Source of the DNA: Bradyrhizobium glycinis
Lineage (GTDB): Bacteria; Pseudomonadota; Alphaproteobacteria; Rhizobiales; Xanthobacteraceae
DNA: 64,000 nucleotides
Direction: 5' to 3'
NCBI RefSeq assembly: GCF_016031655.1
Contig: NZ_JACCHQ010000006.1
Coordinates: forward strand, 124,001-188,000
Positions 16,722 through 25,946 of the stretch are shown here, in pieces (position 1 is the first letter of the stretch; every line of letters starts with the position of its first letter). The translations under genes were made by a program, and so were the position numbers. A model generated the notes under the pieces. The model did not search any database. It was given only the letters and a program-made list of their open reading frames with translations, and was not told where the DNA came from.

Positions 16722-19202
16722 ATGTGGATGAATACACTGCTTCTGACGTTCGTATTCTTCCTGATCCAGCTGGGCACCGGTTTTTCCATCCTTGCGATCG
16801 CGCCGCGGGAGTTGATCAAGACGAGCGGGCTGACCAAGGCTCAGCTTGCCTTCCTGGGCTATGCGATCGGCGCATCCGCTGTGGGCATCCTCCTTGGGGT
16901 GTGCTCCGGTCTGGTCCGCGACATCCGCCTTCACCTGGCAATCGTGATTGCGGTATCCGCCTTCGGACTGGTGTGGACTTGGGCGCTCTGGCGCCCGCGC
17001 CCCGAGGACGCCGGACGGATCGCGCTGTGGTGCTTGCTGTCGCTGCCGATCGCCATCATGACGTGGTGGTGGACGTTCGGCGCGTTTTCCCAGTTTCCTT
17101 ATTCGGATATCGGCGCCGACGTGCACTGGATGAAGACGGCGCGGGAATACGCCGACAGCGGCATCATCAATCCCTATGCGGCGCAATCCTATGTCGATCT
17201 TCGCTCTGCGCTGGCGGGCGCATTGGCAGGCACCTTAGGCCTCGATCTGATGCAGTTCGGGTGGACCTATCGCTTTGCCTCGATCCTGTTCTTCCTGCTG
17301 GCCTTCTATGCTTTCGCGGAGGGCGTCTATTCCGAACCAACGCGCAAATGGGTCGCGTTCTTCCTCGGGGCGGTCGGAAACGGCATCGGGCTGCTGACCA
17401 ATGGCAGCCTGGCGCTGGCTGGGAGCGTCGTCTTTCTCGGCGTCCTCCTCGGCAGGACCAGGCACGAGGGGAAACAGGCGCTCCGCGCGAAATCGGCCAC
17501 GTTGCTGATCCCGGAAACGGTGATCGCGCTGTTGATTGCCTTCGCGCTCAACAACAATGCGCTGTTGCTTGGGGTTCTGGCGACCGGACTGTTCCTGTTC
17601 AGGCTTCCCGGCGTCGGCCGGCGCAAAGACGTCCTTTTCGTCGGCTGGGTCTGGCCTCTGACGCTGCTGCTGGCGCATCGCGGCTCCTACCTGTTCATTC
17701 CAGCAGCCCTCGTCGCCTGGCTGGGCTACCTGCTCGTCTTGCACGGGATGTCACGCCGGCCGGCGCAGAGCCTCAGCCTGCTGCGCGCCCTGTCCGTCAT
17801 ACTACCGTTGATCATCGGCGGAGTCGTCGCCTGCGTCCTGGCGATGCGCCTCAACTATTTGCCGTCAACAAACGCCAACGAAATATTCTCCCACATCACT
17901 CGGCTGGTGCTGGGACGAGCAATTCAAAGTGGCGATGAACTGTCCCTTGGCGCCGGCCCGGAAGTGGCGGTGATCGAACTGGGCCGGGCCATCGGCCCGC
18001 TGTTTGCCATCTGCATCGGGCTGGCGATGGCTTGGTGGTGGATCGATCGCTCCACCGCTTGCTCGGACGCGCCTTCCAACCCTGTTCAGGCCGAACGCAT
18101 ATCGAAGCTGCTATGGTCCTGGGCAATCGGCTGCGGGCTCGCCGTGGTCGTGTTGTCGGGCTTTCCTTTCCTGTACCGAACCACCATGATCATCCTGGCG
18201 CTGCTCACGGTCACGGCGACCGAAGCATTCTGCCAGTTGCTGGTTGACCCCACTTCCGCTTCCCATCGGCGGCGAGTTTCTGTGGCAATCACGATTGCCC
18301 TGCTCGCTTTCGGCCTCGTATTTGCTGTCTACACTTTCAGCTGGCGACCCGATCTGCCGTCCGCGCGTTACCAGGACTTCCTCCGCTCGACTGAGATCGC
18401 GGGCGCAGTTCTGCTTCTCGTGCTCGTGCCGGTGACGTTCATCCGGTCGACACGAATTCATGTCTGCGCACTTGCCCTCATCTTCGGATTGGGTATCGCT
18501 CTGGACCGCGCCGGACTGGCTGGCATGACGAAGAGCTACAGCTATGGAGCTCTTCCCGAAGGCGCCAAGACCATCTCGCACTTCAATGCCAACGATCTCG
18601 AAGCAGCTTACTGGCAGCACCGCAATCTGAGAAATAGTATCCTGCTGTCCGACCCCTATACGCTCGGCTTGGTCCAATCCATCACCGGCGAACCGGCTGT
18701 CTACCTGTTCTCAAATTTGGACACCTTGAACGAGGCTACCGCCAAGCGGATCCGCAGCGTCGTTTCCGCGATCGTTAGGCCGGGCGACGGCGACGGAGCG
18801 CAGCGGCTTGCCGAGGCTTGCACCACGATCCGGCCGCTCCTGCAGGACATCAACCAGGAGACATATTTTCAGATGGTCAGGGCCGACATCCTGGCTGGAA
18901 TTTTGCGCCCTGTCCGCCCCTCGGAGCCAGCGACGGCCCCGCGAATCCAGGATCAGCCGCCAGCGGATCGAAAATCGATCGTGGATGCGCTGGAGAAGGA
19001 CGAATCCAGCTGGCAGCTTGTTGCCGTGATCAATCCCCGTACTATCGCATGGGTTCATCTCGGTGCCGGCGAGCGCCTCCCCTATTTCCCGCCGGCGGAG
19101 CCACTGGATTCCAGGCTCATCGGATCGCTTCGTGCAGGGCCGTTCCAGCTGCTGTTTGCCAACACGCAGACCGCGGTCGTTCGCATTCCGTGCCGGCACT
19201 GA
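16722..19202 (+). CDS. Large polytopic membrane protein, possible GT-C glycosyltransferase or polymerase
   Basis: An 826-residue integral membrane protein with roughly a dozen or more hydrophobic segments in the first 620 residues and a soluble C-terminal part of ~200 residues. I do not recognise a named family. The first large loop (FPYSDIGADVHWMKTAREY) has acidic residues and aromatics placed as in the catalytic first loop of GT-C enzymes, and the topology would also fit an O-antigen polymerase. It has its own candidate promoter and lies between the unassigned ulosonate genes and the HddC-GmhB fusion, so a role in assembling the glycan is likely. An in-frame ATG two codons on (16728) is an alternative start. 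Confidence 0.55.
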   Translation: MWMNTLLLTFVFFLIQLGTGFSILAIAPRELIKTSGLTKAQLAFLGYAIGASAVGILLGVCSGLVRDIRLHLAIVIAVSAFGLVWTWALWRPRPEDAGRIALWCLLSLPIAIMTWWWTFGAFSQFPYSDIGADVHWMKTAREYADSGIINPYAAQSYVDLRSALAGALAGTLGLDLMQFGWTYRFASILFFLLAFYAFAEGVYSEPTRKWVAFFLGAVGNGIGLLTNGSLALAGSVVFLGVLLGRTRHEGKQALRAKSATLLIPETVIALLIAFALNNNALLLGVLATGLFLFRLPGVGRRKDVLFVGWVWPLTLLLAHRGSYLFIPAALVAWLGYLLVLHGMSRRPAQSLSLLRALSVILPLIIGGVVACVLAMRLNYLPSTNANEIFSHITRLVLGRAIQSGDELSLGAGPEVAVIELGRAIGPLFAICIGLAMAWWWIDRSTACSDAPSNPVQAERISKLLWSWAIGCGLAVVVLSGFPFLYRTTMIILALLTVTATEAFCQLLVDPTSASHRRRVSVAITIALLAFGLVFAVYTFSWRPDLPSARYQDFLRSTEIAGAVLLLVLVPVTFIRSTRIHVCALALIFGLGIALDRAGLAGMTKSYSYGALPEGAKTISHFNANDLEAAYWQHRNLRNSILLSDPYTLGLVQSITGEPAVYLFSNLDTLNEATAKRIRSVVSAIVRPGDGDGAQRLAEACTTIRPLLQDINQETYFQMVRADILAGILRPVRPSEPATAPRIQDQPPADRKSIVDALEKDESSWQLVAVINPRTIAWVHLGAGERLPYFPPAEPLDSRLIGSLRAGPFQLLFANTQTAVVRIPCRH

Positions 19203-19305
19203 CGTCCAGTGGTCTTTGCCACGACGACGATCCCGCATCTGGTGCAGAGATCGGGGGCGGGGTATGGATTTTGAGGATACCTCTACTTTCACCGACAGCT
19301 GACCC

Positions 19306-20529
19306 ATGTCACGAAATACCGCTTCCATATTGAGACAGGCCGTTATTCTGGTCGGTGGACTGGGCACACGGCTGGGCGAGCGCACTAAGCTGGTTCCCAA
19401 GCCGATGCTTGACATTAGCAGGCGGCCGTTTCTCGACACGCTGATCGACGAGCTCGTGCGTTATGGCGTGTTCGATGAAATTCTGCTGCTTGCCGGCCAC
19501 AAGGCGGAGATCGTCGAGACGCACTACGCCGCGGTCGCCAGAGGAGGCGTGCGAATCCTCGTGTCGCGCGAGACCGAGCCACTCGGCACCGGCGGCGCGC
19601 TCGTGAACGCGCGCGATCTGCTGCACGATCGTTTCGTTCTACTCAACGGAGATTCCCTGTTCGACTTCAATCTGCTCGATCTGATGGCCCGCGCGCATCA
19701 TGGGCGCGTTCACCTGGCATTGCGTGACGGGGTCGTCGGGGATCGCTACGGGCGCGTTGTGCTCGACGGTGACGTCGTACGTGATTTCATCGCCCCCGGT
19801 GCGGGCGCCACGGGCCCGGTCAATGCCGGCATCTATGTCATCGACAAGTCTGTTCTCGCAGACATTGCGAAGCTTCCCGCCTCGCTGGAGCAGGACGTAT
19901 TTCCCGGCCTGGCGAGAGCCGGTGAGCTGCGCGGCACGGCCTATCGCGGCTATTTCATCGACATCGGCATCCCTGATGATTTCGCGCGCGCCGACCGCGA
20001 ATTGCGAGACAAGCTGCGGCGGCCGGCGGTGTTTTTCGACCGGGACGGCGTGCTCAACCATGATTCAGGATACACCTTCGAGACCCACAAGTTCGAATGG
20101 ATCGAAGGCGCGCGCGAGGCCGTGAAGGCGGTCAATGACGCCGGTTACTTCGCCTTCGTCATCACCAACCAATCCGGCGTCGCTCGCGGCTACTACGAGG
20201 AGCATCACGTGGTCGCGCTGCATCGCTGGATGGCGGACCAGATGGCGCTGATCGGTGCGCATATCGATGCCTTCGAATATTGCCCCGATCACCCCGACGG
20301 AACTGTCGCACGCTATTGCCGCATCAGCGACCGGCGGAAGCCGGCGCCAGGGATGATCACCGAGCTCACGCAGCGCTTTCCGGTCGACATGACGCGAAGC
20401 ATGGTGATCGGCGACAAGCCCAGCGACATCGAGGCCGCGCGCGCTGCCGGCCTGCCCGGCCATTTGTTCGAAGGCGGCAATCTCGAGGCGTTCGTGAGAG
20501 GGCGCCTCAAGCTGGCGGGTGAGGCATAG
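19306..20529 (+). CDS. HddC-like nucleotidyltransferase fused to GmhB-like HAD phosphatase
   Basis: A 407-residue fusion. Residues ~12-232 are a sugar-1-phosphate nucleotidyltransferase (LVGGLGTRLGE..PKPML, LLNGDSLFDF, VNAGIYVID). Residues ~240-405 are an HAD phosphatase of the histidinol-phosphatase/GmhB type with nucleophile motif FFDRDGVLN (D245, D247), ITNQSGVARG, and RKPAPGM. In the GDP-D-glycero-D-manno-heptose route, GmhB removes the C7 phosphate and HddC adds GMP; both are joined here. The GmhB zinc quartet is degraded: positions of the His and the two Cys before RKP are Asp328, Ser341 and Arg343. With the HddA-like kinase at 9284 it points to a heptose-like precursor, although no GmhA isomerase is in the window. 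Confidence 0.8.
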   Translation: MSRNTASILRQAVILVGGLGTRLGERTKLVPKPMLDISRRPFLDTLIDELVRYGVFDEILLLAGHKAEIVETHYAAVARGGVRILVSRETEPLGTGGALVNARDLLHDRFVLLNGDSLFDFNLLDLMARAHHGRVHLALRDGVVGDRYGRVVLDGDVVRDFIAPGAGATGPVNAGIYVIDKSVLADIAKLPASLEQDVFPGLARAGELRGTAYRGYFIDIGIPDDFARADRELRDKLRRPAVFFDRDGVLNHDSGYTFETHKFEWIEGAREAVKAVNDAGYFAFVITNQSGVARGYYEEHHVVALHRWMADQMALIGAHIDAFEYCPDHPDGTVARYCRISDRRKPAPGMITELTQRFPVDMTRSMVIGDKPSDIEAARAAGLPGHLFEGGNLEAFVRGRLKLAGEA

Positions 20530-20588
20530 GCGGCCTTCCAAAAACTGCTGCATCCCCGGACATTTGGCAGCTTCCGGGCGCTGCTCTG

Positions 20589-20616
20589 TTGCGCCAAACC
20601 GCCAGTATGCTATAGC
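20589..20616 (+). promoter_or_regulatory. Candidate promoter for the legionaminate genes
   Basis: TTGCGC (20589-20594) and TATAGC (20611-20616) are separated by 16 bases in the 133-base gap before legB. Match quality is moderate, but the gap is the only break between the HddC-GmhB fusion and the tightly overlapping legB-legC-legG-legI run. Confidence 0.35.
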
Positions 20617-20662
20617 GCCATCTTGTTGCGAAGACTGGCTTAATCGCCTTTTGGGGTCCGGC

Positions 20663-21682
20663 ATGGCAGATCTGAGGGACGCCCGCGTCCTCGTTACCGG
20701 CAGCGACGGCTTCATCGGTTCGCATGTCGTCGAGGAGCTGGTGAAAGCCGGGGCCCGCGTCAAGGCGATCGTCTATTACAACTCCTTCAACTCCTGGGGC
20801 TGGCTGGACACCGTTCCCGCCGACATCATGAAGTCCGTGGAGGTGGTCGCCGGCGACATCCGCGATCCGCATTTCATGATCGCGGCCGCCAGCGGCTGTA
20901 CCGACGTGTTGCACCTGGCGGCGCTGATCGCAATCCCCTTCTCCTATGTCGCGCCCGATTCCTATGTCGAGACCAATGTGCGCGGCACCGTGAACGTGCT
21001 CCAGGCCGCGCGCATGGCCGGCGTGCGGCGCTTCGTGCAGACCTCGACCAGCGAGGTCTATGGCACGGCGCAGACCGTTCCGATCAAGGAGAGCCATCCG
21101 CTGGTCGGCCAGTCGCCCTACTCGGCCTCGAAGATCGCCTCCGACCAGATGGCGCTATCGTTCCACGCCTCGTTCGACATGCCGGTCGTCGTGATCAGGC
21201 CGTTCAACACCTATGGACCGCGGCAATCGGCGCGTGCGGTGATCCCCACGATCATCAGCCAGATCGCGACTGGCAAGCGCAGGATTCGTCTCGGCGCCGT
21301 CAGCCCGACCCGTGACTTCTCCTTTGTCACCGACACGGCGCGCGGCCTGATCGCGGGACTCACCGCACCGGCCGAGCAGACCGTCGGCCAGACCATCAAT
21401 CTCGGCAGCGGCTTCGAGATCTCGGTCGGCGCCACCGCGCAGATGATCGCCGACGTCATGGGGACCACGATCGACATCGAGACCGATGAGGCGCGGCTGC
21501 GCCCGGCGAACAGTGAGGTCGAGCGGCTCTGGGCCGACAATTCCAAGGCGCGCCAGCAGCTCGGCTGGGCCCCGGAATTCGGCGGGATCGAAGGCATGCG
21601 CCAGGGCATCGTGAAGACGGTGAACTGGTTCACCAATCCCGTCAATCTCAGCCGCTACAAGGCGGACGTCTACAATGTCTGA
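20663..21682 (+). CDS. legB: NDP-sugar 4,6-dehydratase LegB
   Basis: A 339-residue extended SDR with TGSDGFIGSH at the cofactor site, TSTSEVYGTA and catalytic YSASK. Start at the ATG 20663 gives an N-terminus (MADLRDARVLVTG) that matches the fold; the open frame upstream lacks support. LegB converts GDP- (or UDP-) GlcNAc to the 4-keto-6-deoxy sugar, the first committed step of legionaminic acid synthesis. Its stop overlaps legC by 8 bases. The assignment rests on the family plus the strict order legB-legC-legG-legI. The nucleotide is probably GDP because a PtmE-type guanylyltransferase is in the same locus. Confidence 0.88.
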   Translation: MADLRDARVLVTGSDGFIGSHVVEELVKAGARVKAIVYYNSFNSWGWLDTVPADIMKSVEVVAGDIRDPHFMIAAASGCTDVLHLAALIAIPFSYVAPDSYVETNVRGTVNVLQAARMAGVRRFVQTSTSEVYGTAQTVPIKESHPLVGQSPYSASKIASDQMALSFHASFDMPVVVIRPFNTYGPRQSARAVIPTIISQIATGKRRIRLGAVSPTRDFSFVTDTARGLIAGLTAPAEQTVGQTINLGSGFEISVGATAQMIADVMGTTIDIETDEARLRPANSEVERLWADNSKARQQLGWAPEFGGIEGMRQGIVKTVNWFTNPVNLSRYKADVYNV

Positions 21683-22901
21683 GGCAATTGTGGGAACGAC
21701 CGCGACCAGATCCGACGTCTCCACGCGCGCGTTCGATCCGAAGACCGTGGTCGATGCCGTCCGGCGCGCCGCAGGCACACCCAACGGCATTCTCGGCCTG
21801 CACGAACCGGTGTTCGCCGGCAACGAGGTCGCCTATCTCGAAGAGTGCATCAAGAGCACTTTCGTCTCCTCGGTCGGCCCGTTCGTCGACCGCTTCGAGC
21901 GGATGCTGGAGGAGGTAACGGGCGCCAGGCGCGCGGTCGCCGTCGTCAACGGCACCGCGGCGCTGCACGCCTGCTTCCGCCTCGCCGGCGTCGAACCCGG
22001 CGACGAGGTCATCTCGCCGGCACTGACCTTCATTGCGACCACGAACGCGATCGCCTATTGCGGGGCGGTGCCGCATTTCGTCGATAGCTCCGTCGTCACG
22101 CTCGGCATGGATCCGCGCGCTCTCGCCGCGCGGCTCGAGAGCATTGCCGAGCGAATGCCGAAGGGCGCGGTCAATCGCGAGACCGGGCGCCGCATCGCCG
22201 CGATCTCGCCGATGCACACGTTCGGGCATCCGGTCGAGCTCGACGAGATCGCCGCGATCGCGCGCGACTGGGGCATCGCGCTGGTGGAGGACGCCGCGGA
22301 ATCCTTGGGCTCGACCTACAAGGGCCACGCCGTCGGATCGCAGGCGCGGCTCGCGGCGCTGAGCTTCAACGGCAACAAGATCGTCACGACAGGCGGCGGC
22401 GGCGCCATCCTCACCAACGACGAGGAGCTCGGACGCCGCGCCAAGCATCTCACCACCACCGCGAAGCTGCCGCACAAATGGGCCTTCGTGCACGACGAGA
22501 TCGGCTTCAACTACCGCCTGCCCAACCTGAACGCCGCGCTCGGCTGCGCCCAGCTCGAGCAGCTCGACGGTTTCCTGGCGAGCAAGCGCCGGCTGGCTGC
22601 GGCCTATGAGCGCGTCTTTGCGGACGTTCCAGGCGTATGCTTCTCGCGCGAGCCCGAGGGCACCACGAGCAATTACTGGCTGAATGCGATCCTGCTCGAC
22701 GAGGCCCATGCCGGGCGGCGGGACGACGTGCTGACGGCGCTGAACGAAGCCGGCTTCGGCGCGCGGCCGGCCTGGACTCTGATGCACCGCCTGCCGATGT
22801 TCTCGGACAGCCCGCGCGGCGATCTCGCCACCGCCGAGTCGATCGAACGCCGGCTGATCAACCTGCCGAGCAGCGCCAGCATCAGAGCCCGCGATGAATA
22901 G
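21675..22901 (+). CDS. legC: PLP-dependent aminotransferase LegC
   Basis: A 408-residue DegT/DnrJ/EryC1/StrS aminotransferase of the LegC type. The pyridoxal-phosphate Lys is in SFNGNKIVTTGGGG, the cofactor-binding Asp in VEDAAESLGS, and the substrate-facing segment reads GFNYRLPNLNAALGCAQLEQL. It installs the 4-amino group on the 4-keto-6-deoxy sugar made by LegB, using glutamate. The N-terminal extension (~40 residues) ahead of ILGLHEPVFAGNE is usual for LegC. It overlaps both legB and legG by 8 bases. Confidence 0.88.
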   Translation: MSEAIVGTTATRSDVSTRAFDPKTVVDAVRRAAGTPNGILGLHEPVFAGNEVAYLEECIKSTFVSSVGPFVDRFERMLEEVTGARRAVAVVNGTAALHACFRLAGVEPGDEVISPALTFIATTNAIAYCGAVPHFVDSSVVTLGMDPRALAARLESIAERMPKGAVNRETGRRIAAISPMHTFGHPVELDEIAAIARDWGIALVEDAAESLGSTYKGHAVGSQARLAALSFNGNKIVTTGGGGAILTNDEELGRRAKHLTTTAKLPHKWAFVHDEIGFNYRLPNLNAALGCAQLEQLDGFLASKRRLAAAYERVFADVPGVCFSREPEGTTSNYWLNAILLDEAHAGRRDDVLTALNEAGFGARPAWTLMHRLPMFSDSPRGDLATAESIERRLINLPSSASIRARDE

Positions 22902-24072
22902 CGGCGCGCGAAAGATCTGCTTCGTCACCGGCAGCCGGGCCGATTTCGGTCTGCTGGTCTGGCCGATGCGCGCGATCCGCGAGACATCGGGCCTGAGGCT
23001 CCAACTCATCGCCACCGGTATGCATCTCGCGCCCGAGTTCGGCTACACCTTCAACGCCATCCGCGACGAGGGCTTCGCGGTCGACGAGCGCGTCGAGACG
23101 CTGCTTGCCAGCGACACCGGCACGGGCGTTGCAAAATCGGTCGGGCTCGGCGTGATTGGGTTTGCCGACGCGTTCACGCGGCTGCAACCGGATCTCGTCG
23201 TCGTGCTCGGCGACCGCTTCGAGATGTTCGCGGCGGCACAGGCGGCGATGTTCATGCGGCTGCCGATGGCGCATCTGTTCGGCGGCGACGTCACCGAAGG
23301 CGCGGTCGATGAATCTGTCCGCCACGCCATCAGCAAGATGTCGCATCTGCATTTCACCAGCAATCGGGAATCGACGCGGCGCTTGATGCAGCTTGGCGAG
23401 CACCCAACCCGTATCCATACCATCGGCTCGGTCGGCATCGATGCCATCAAGCATCTCAATCTGATGAACCGCGACGATATCGGCAGCGCGATCGGGATGC
23501 CGCTCGGCGAACGCAATGCGCTCGTGACCTTCCATCCGGTGACGGTCGAGGCCGGACGCTCGGTGGCCGAGCTGGACGAGCTGTTCGCGGCGCTGTCGAC
23601 GCTCGACCCCGGCTTTCGCCTCATCTTCACGCTCGCCAATGCCGATGCCGAAGGGCGCGCGCTGAACGACCGGACCAAGGCCTTCGCGGCAAGCCGGCCG
23701 AACACGATCGCGGTCGCCTCGCTCGGGCAGCTCCGCTATCTCAGCCTGATGAGCCAGGTGCAGGTCGTGATCGGCAATTCGTCGAGCGGCATCCTCGAAG
23801 CGCCCTCATTCGGTGTTCCGACGGTGGATATCGGCGACCGACAGAAAGGGCGCGAACGCGCGGACTCAGTGTTTCACGCCACGCCGGAACGCGGCGCGAT
23901 CGCTGCGGCGATCTCGCAAGCGCTTCAACGCGGTCGCAAGGACACCGTCAATCCCTATGGCGACGGCGCTTCCAGCCGTCGCTTTGCCGACATCATTGCA
24001 GCCATCCCGGATTTCGGCCAGCTGCTAAAGAAGGGCTTCTACGAAGCTCCCGCAAGCGGAGCGCGGCCATGA
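22894..24072 (+). CDS. legG: Hydrolysing 2-epimerase LegG (NeuC family)
   Basis: A 392-residue GT-B-fold UDP-GlcNAc 2-epimerase family member. It has ICFVTGSRADFGLL at the start, VVLGDRFEMFAAA, the catalytic-domain HLFGGDVTEGAVDE, and the nucleotide segment GNSSSGILEAPSFGVPTV. LegG hydrolyses the NDP-2,4-diacetamido sugar with inversion at C2, giving 2,4-diacetamido-2,4,6-trideoxymannose, the acceptor for LegI. It overlaps legI by ATGA. Family membership is sure; the legionaminate role follows from the gene context. Confidence 0.9.
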   Translation: MNSGARKICFVTGSRADFGLLVWPMRAIRETSGLRLQLIATGMHLAPEFGYTFNAIRDEGFAVDERVETLLASDTGTGVAKSVGLGVIGFADAFTRLQPDLVVVLGDRFEMFAAAQAAMFMRLPMAHLFGGDVTEGAVDESVRHAISKMSHLHFTSNRESTRRLMQLGEHPTRIHTIGSVGIDAIKHLNLMNRDDIGSAIGMPLGERNALVTFHPVTVEAGRSVAELDELFAALSTLDPGFRLIFTLANADAEGRALNDRTKAFAASRPNTIAVASLGQLRYLSLMSQVQVVIGNSSSGILEAPSFGVPTVDIGDRQKGRERADSVFHATPERGAIAAAISQALQRGRKDTVNPYGDGASSRRFADIIAAIPDFGQLLKKGFYEAPASGARP

Positions 24073-25139
24073 CGGGGCACACGCTGATCATCGCGGAGGC
24101 CGGGGTCAATCACGATGGCAGCCTGGACAAGGCACTGGCCCTGGTCGATGCGGCAGCCGATGCCGGTGCTGACATCGTCAAGTTCCAGACTTTCAACGCG
24201 AAGGCGCTGGCGGGCGGGGCGGCGAAGAAGGCCGACTACCAGCAGCGCACAACGGACGCCGCCGAAAGCCAGCTCGCCATGCTGGAACGTCTCGAGCTGC
24301 CCCAGGCTGCGCATCACACGCTGATCGCGCGCGCCGAGGAGCGCGGCATCGAGTTTCTGTCGACACCGTTCGACGACGCTTCGCTCGCTTTTCTGCTGTC
24401 GCTCAAACTGCCGCGCATCAAGATCGGATCGGGCGATCTCACCAATGCCCCGCTGCTGCACGCCGCAGCGCGGGCTGGTGCGACGCTGATCCTCTCGACC
24501 GGCATGGCGACGCTCAGCGAGATCGAGGAAGCCCTTGGCGTATTGGCGCACGGCTACGCGCAGCGCAACGATGTCGCGGGCCTCGCATCTTTCCGCGCGG
24601 CGTGGCGCGATTCGGCGGCGCGCGCCGCGCTGGCGCGGCACGTCAGCCTGCTCCATTGCACGACCGAATATCCCTGCCCCATCGCCGATGTGAACCTCGC
24701 TGCGATGGCGACGATGCGGTCAGCGTTCCAGCTTCCGGTCGGCTATTCCGATCACACTGACGGTTTCGAGGTTTCGGTCGCCGCGGTCGCGCTCGGGGCG
24801 GCCGTCATCGAGAAGCACCTCACGCTGGATCGCAGCGCGCCTGGTCCCGACCACGCGGCCTCGCTTGAACCGGACGATTTCAAGCGCATGGTCGGCGCCA
24901 TCCGCAATGTCGAGGCCGCACTCGGCGACGGCGTGAAGGCGCCGAGGGAGTCTGAGGTCGGGAATGTGCCGGTGGCACGCAAGAGCATCGTGGCGGCACG
25001 CGCACTGAAGGCCGGCGAGATCATCGGCCCGGCCGACATCACCGCCAAGCGGCCTGGCACGGGGCGGCCGCCGATCGAGTACTGGTCCCTGATCGGAACC
25101 GCGGCGCCGCGGGCGCTTGAGCCGGACGATCCGGTCTAG
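24069..25139 (+). CDS. legI: N,N'-diacetyllegionaminate synthase LegI (NeuB family)
   Basis: A 356-residue PEP-condensing synthase with [21 protein letters not shown], the metal-site segment [19 protein letters not shown], and a C-terminal SAF domain ([19 protein letters not shown]). It joins PEP to the trideoxymannose acceptor to form legionaminic acid. Unlike the synthase at 10677 it has standard length and no second barrel. A ~25-residue insertion in the barrel ([19 protein letters not shown] region) is typical of Leg/Pse synthases. Its stop TAG shares the CTAG at 25136-25139 with the stop of the convergent acetyltransferase. Confidence 0.9.
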   Translation: MTGHTLIIAEAGVNHDGSLDKALALVDAAADAGADIVKFQTFNAKALAGGAAKKADYQQRTTDAAESQLAMLERLELPQAAHHTLIARAEERGIEFLSTPFDDASLAFLLSLKLPRIKIGSGDLTNAPLLHAAARAGATLILSTGMATLSEIEEALGVLAHGYAQRNDVAGLASFRAAWRDSAARAALARHVSLLHCTTEYPCPIADVNLAAMATMRSAFQLPVGYSDHTDGFEVSVAAVALGAAVIEKHLTLDRSAPGPDHAASLEPDDFKRMVGAIRNVEAALGDGVKAPRESEVGNVPVARKSIVAARALKAGEIIGPADITAKRPGTGRPPIEYWSLIGTAAPRALEPDDPV

Positions 25140-25747
25140 CGGCGAGGCTTGGCGGGAACCCCGCGCAGCACTGACCCGGGCGGCCATGAGCCCGTGACGA
25201 CAGAGCCCATCGCGACCAACGTATCGTTCCCGATGGAAATGTGATCGCGAACACGGCTACCGAGCCCGACAAAGCAATTGTCGCCGATCTCCGCGCCGCC
25301 GCCGACCACCGTTCCCGGAGACAGATGGGTGTAGTGCCCGACCCGCACGTCGTGCTCGACGATCGCCCCCGAATTGATGATGCAGTGATGACCGATCATG
25401 CTTCGCGCATTGACGATCGCGCCCGGCATGATGACGCTGCCCGGACCGATCGTGGCCGACGGCGAGACGAACGCGCGCGGATGGATGACGGACGCCCAGC
25501 GCGCCAGCTGCAGCCGGCCGATCATCTGCCGGCGCGCAGGCCCCGCCTGCATCGTTCCGATCCCGACCACGAAGGCGGCATCCGGATAGTTCGGCGCAAC
25601 ATCATCGGTTCCGAGATAGCGCGCATCACCCAATGTTCCCGGCTGGCGATCGAGGAAACCGACGACGTTGAACTGGCCCGAAAGGAGCGCTGCCTCGTAG
25701 ACCATGAAGGCATGTTCGCCGCCGCCGATGATGATCAGATCGTCCAT
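25136..25747 (-). CDS. legH: Sugar O/N-acetyltransferase LegH (PglD-like)
   Basis: A 203-residue PglD/NeuD-type acyltransferase. Residues 1-80 form a small Rossmann-like domain ([17 protein letters not shown]), followed by a left-handed beta helix with hexapeptide repeats ([20 protein letters not shown]...) and the C-terminal [10 protein letters not shown]. It would acetylate the C4 amine made by LegC using acetyl-CoA. It is the only pathway gene on the minus strand and ends on the same CTAG as legI. A GTG one codon upstream (25750) is an alternative start. The acetyl target is inferred from context. Confidence 0.82.
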   Translation of the reverse strand: MDDLIIIGGGEHAFMVYEAALLSGQFNVVGFLDRQPGTLGDARYLGTDDVAPNYPDAAFVVGIGTMQAGPARRQMIGRLQLARWASVIHPRAFVSPSATIGPGSVIMPGAIVNARSMIGHHCIINSGAIVEHDVRVGHYTHLSPGTVVGGGAEIGDNCFVGLGSRVRDHISIGNDTLVAMGSVVTGSWPPGSVLRGVPAKPRR

Positions 25748-25946
25748 CACGATTCCCCCAAAGCCGCACCGATCTTAGCGGCCGGGCCTGGGCACTTCAA
25801 ACCGACCGACCTGGCCTGAAAACATGTGAATTAACAAGGACAAGCCAGGGCTGCCCGGCGGGGTTGACGCCGCCTCTCGCAGCCGCGTAATAGCAGGCTC
25901 AGCCGTGGGCCGCGCCCAAATCTGGCGTATACGAGGCGGAATTGCC

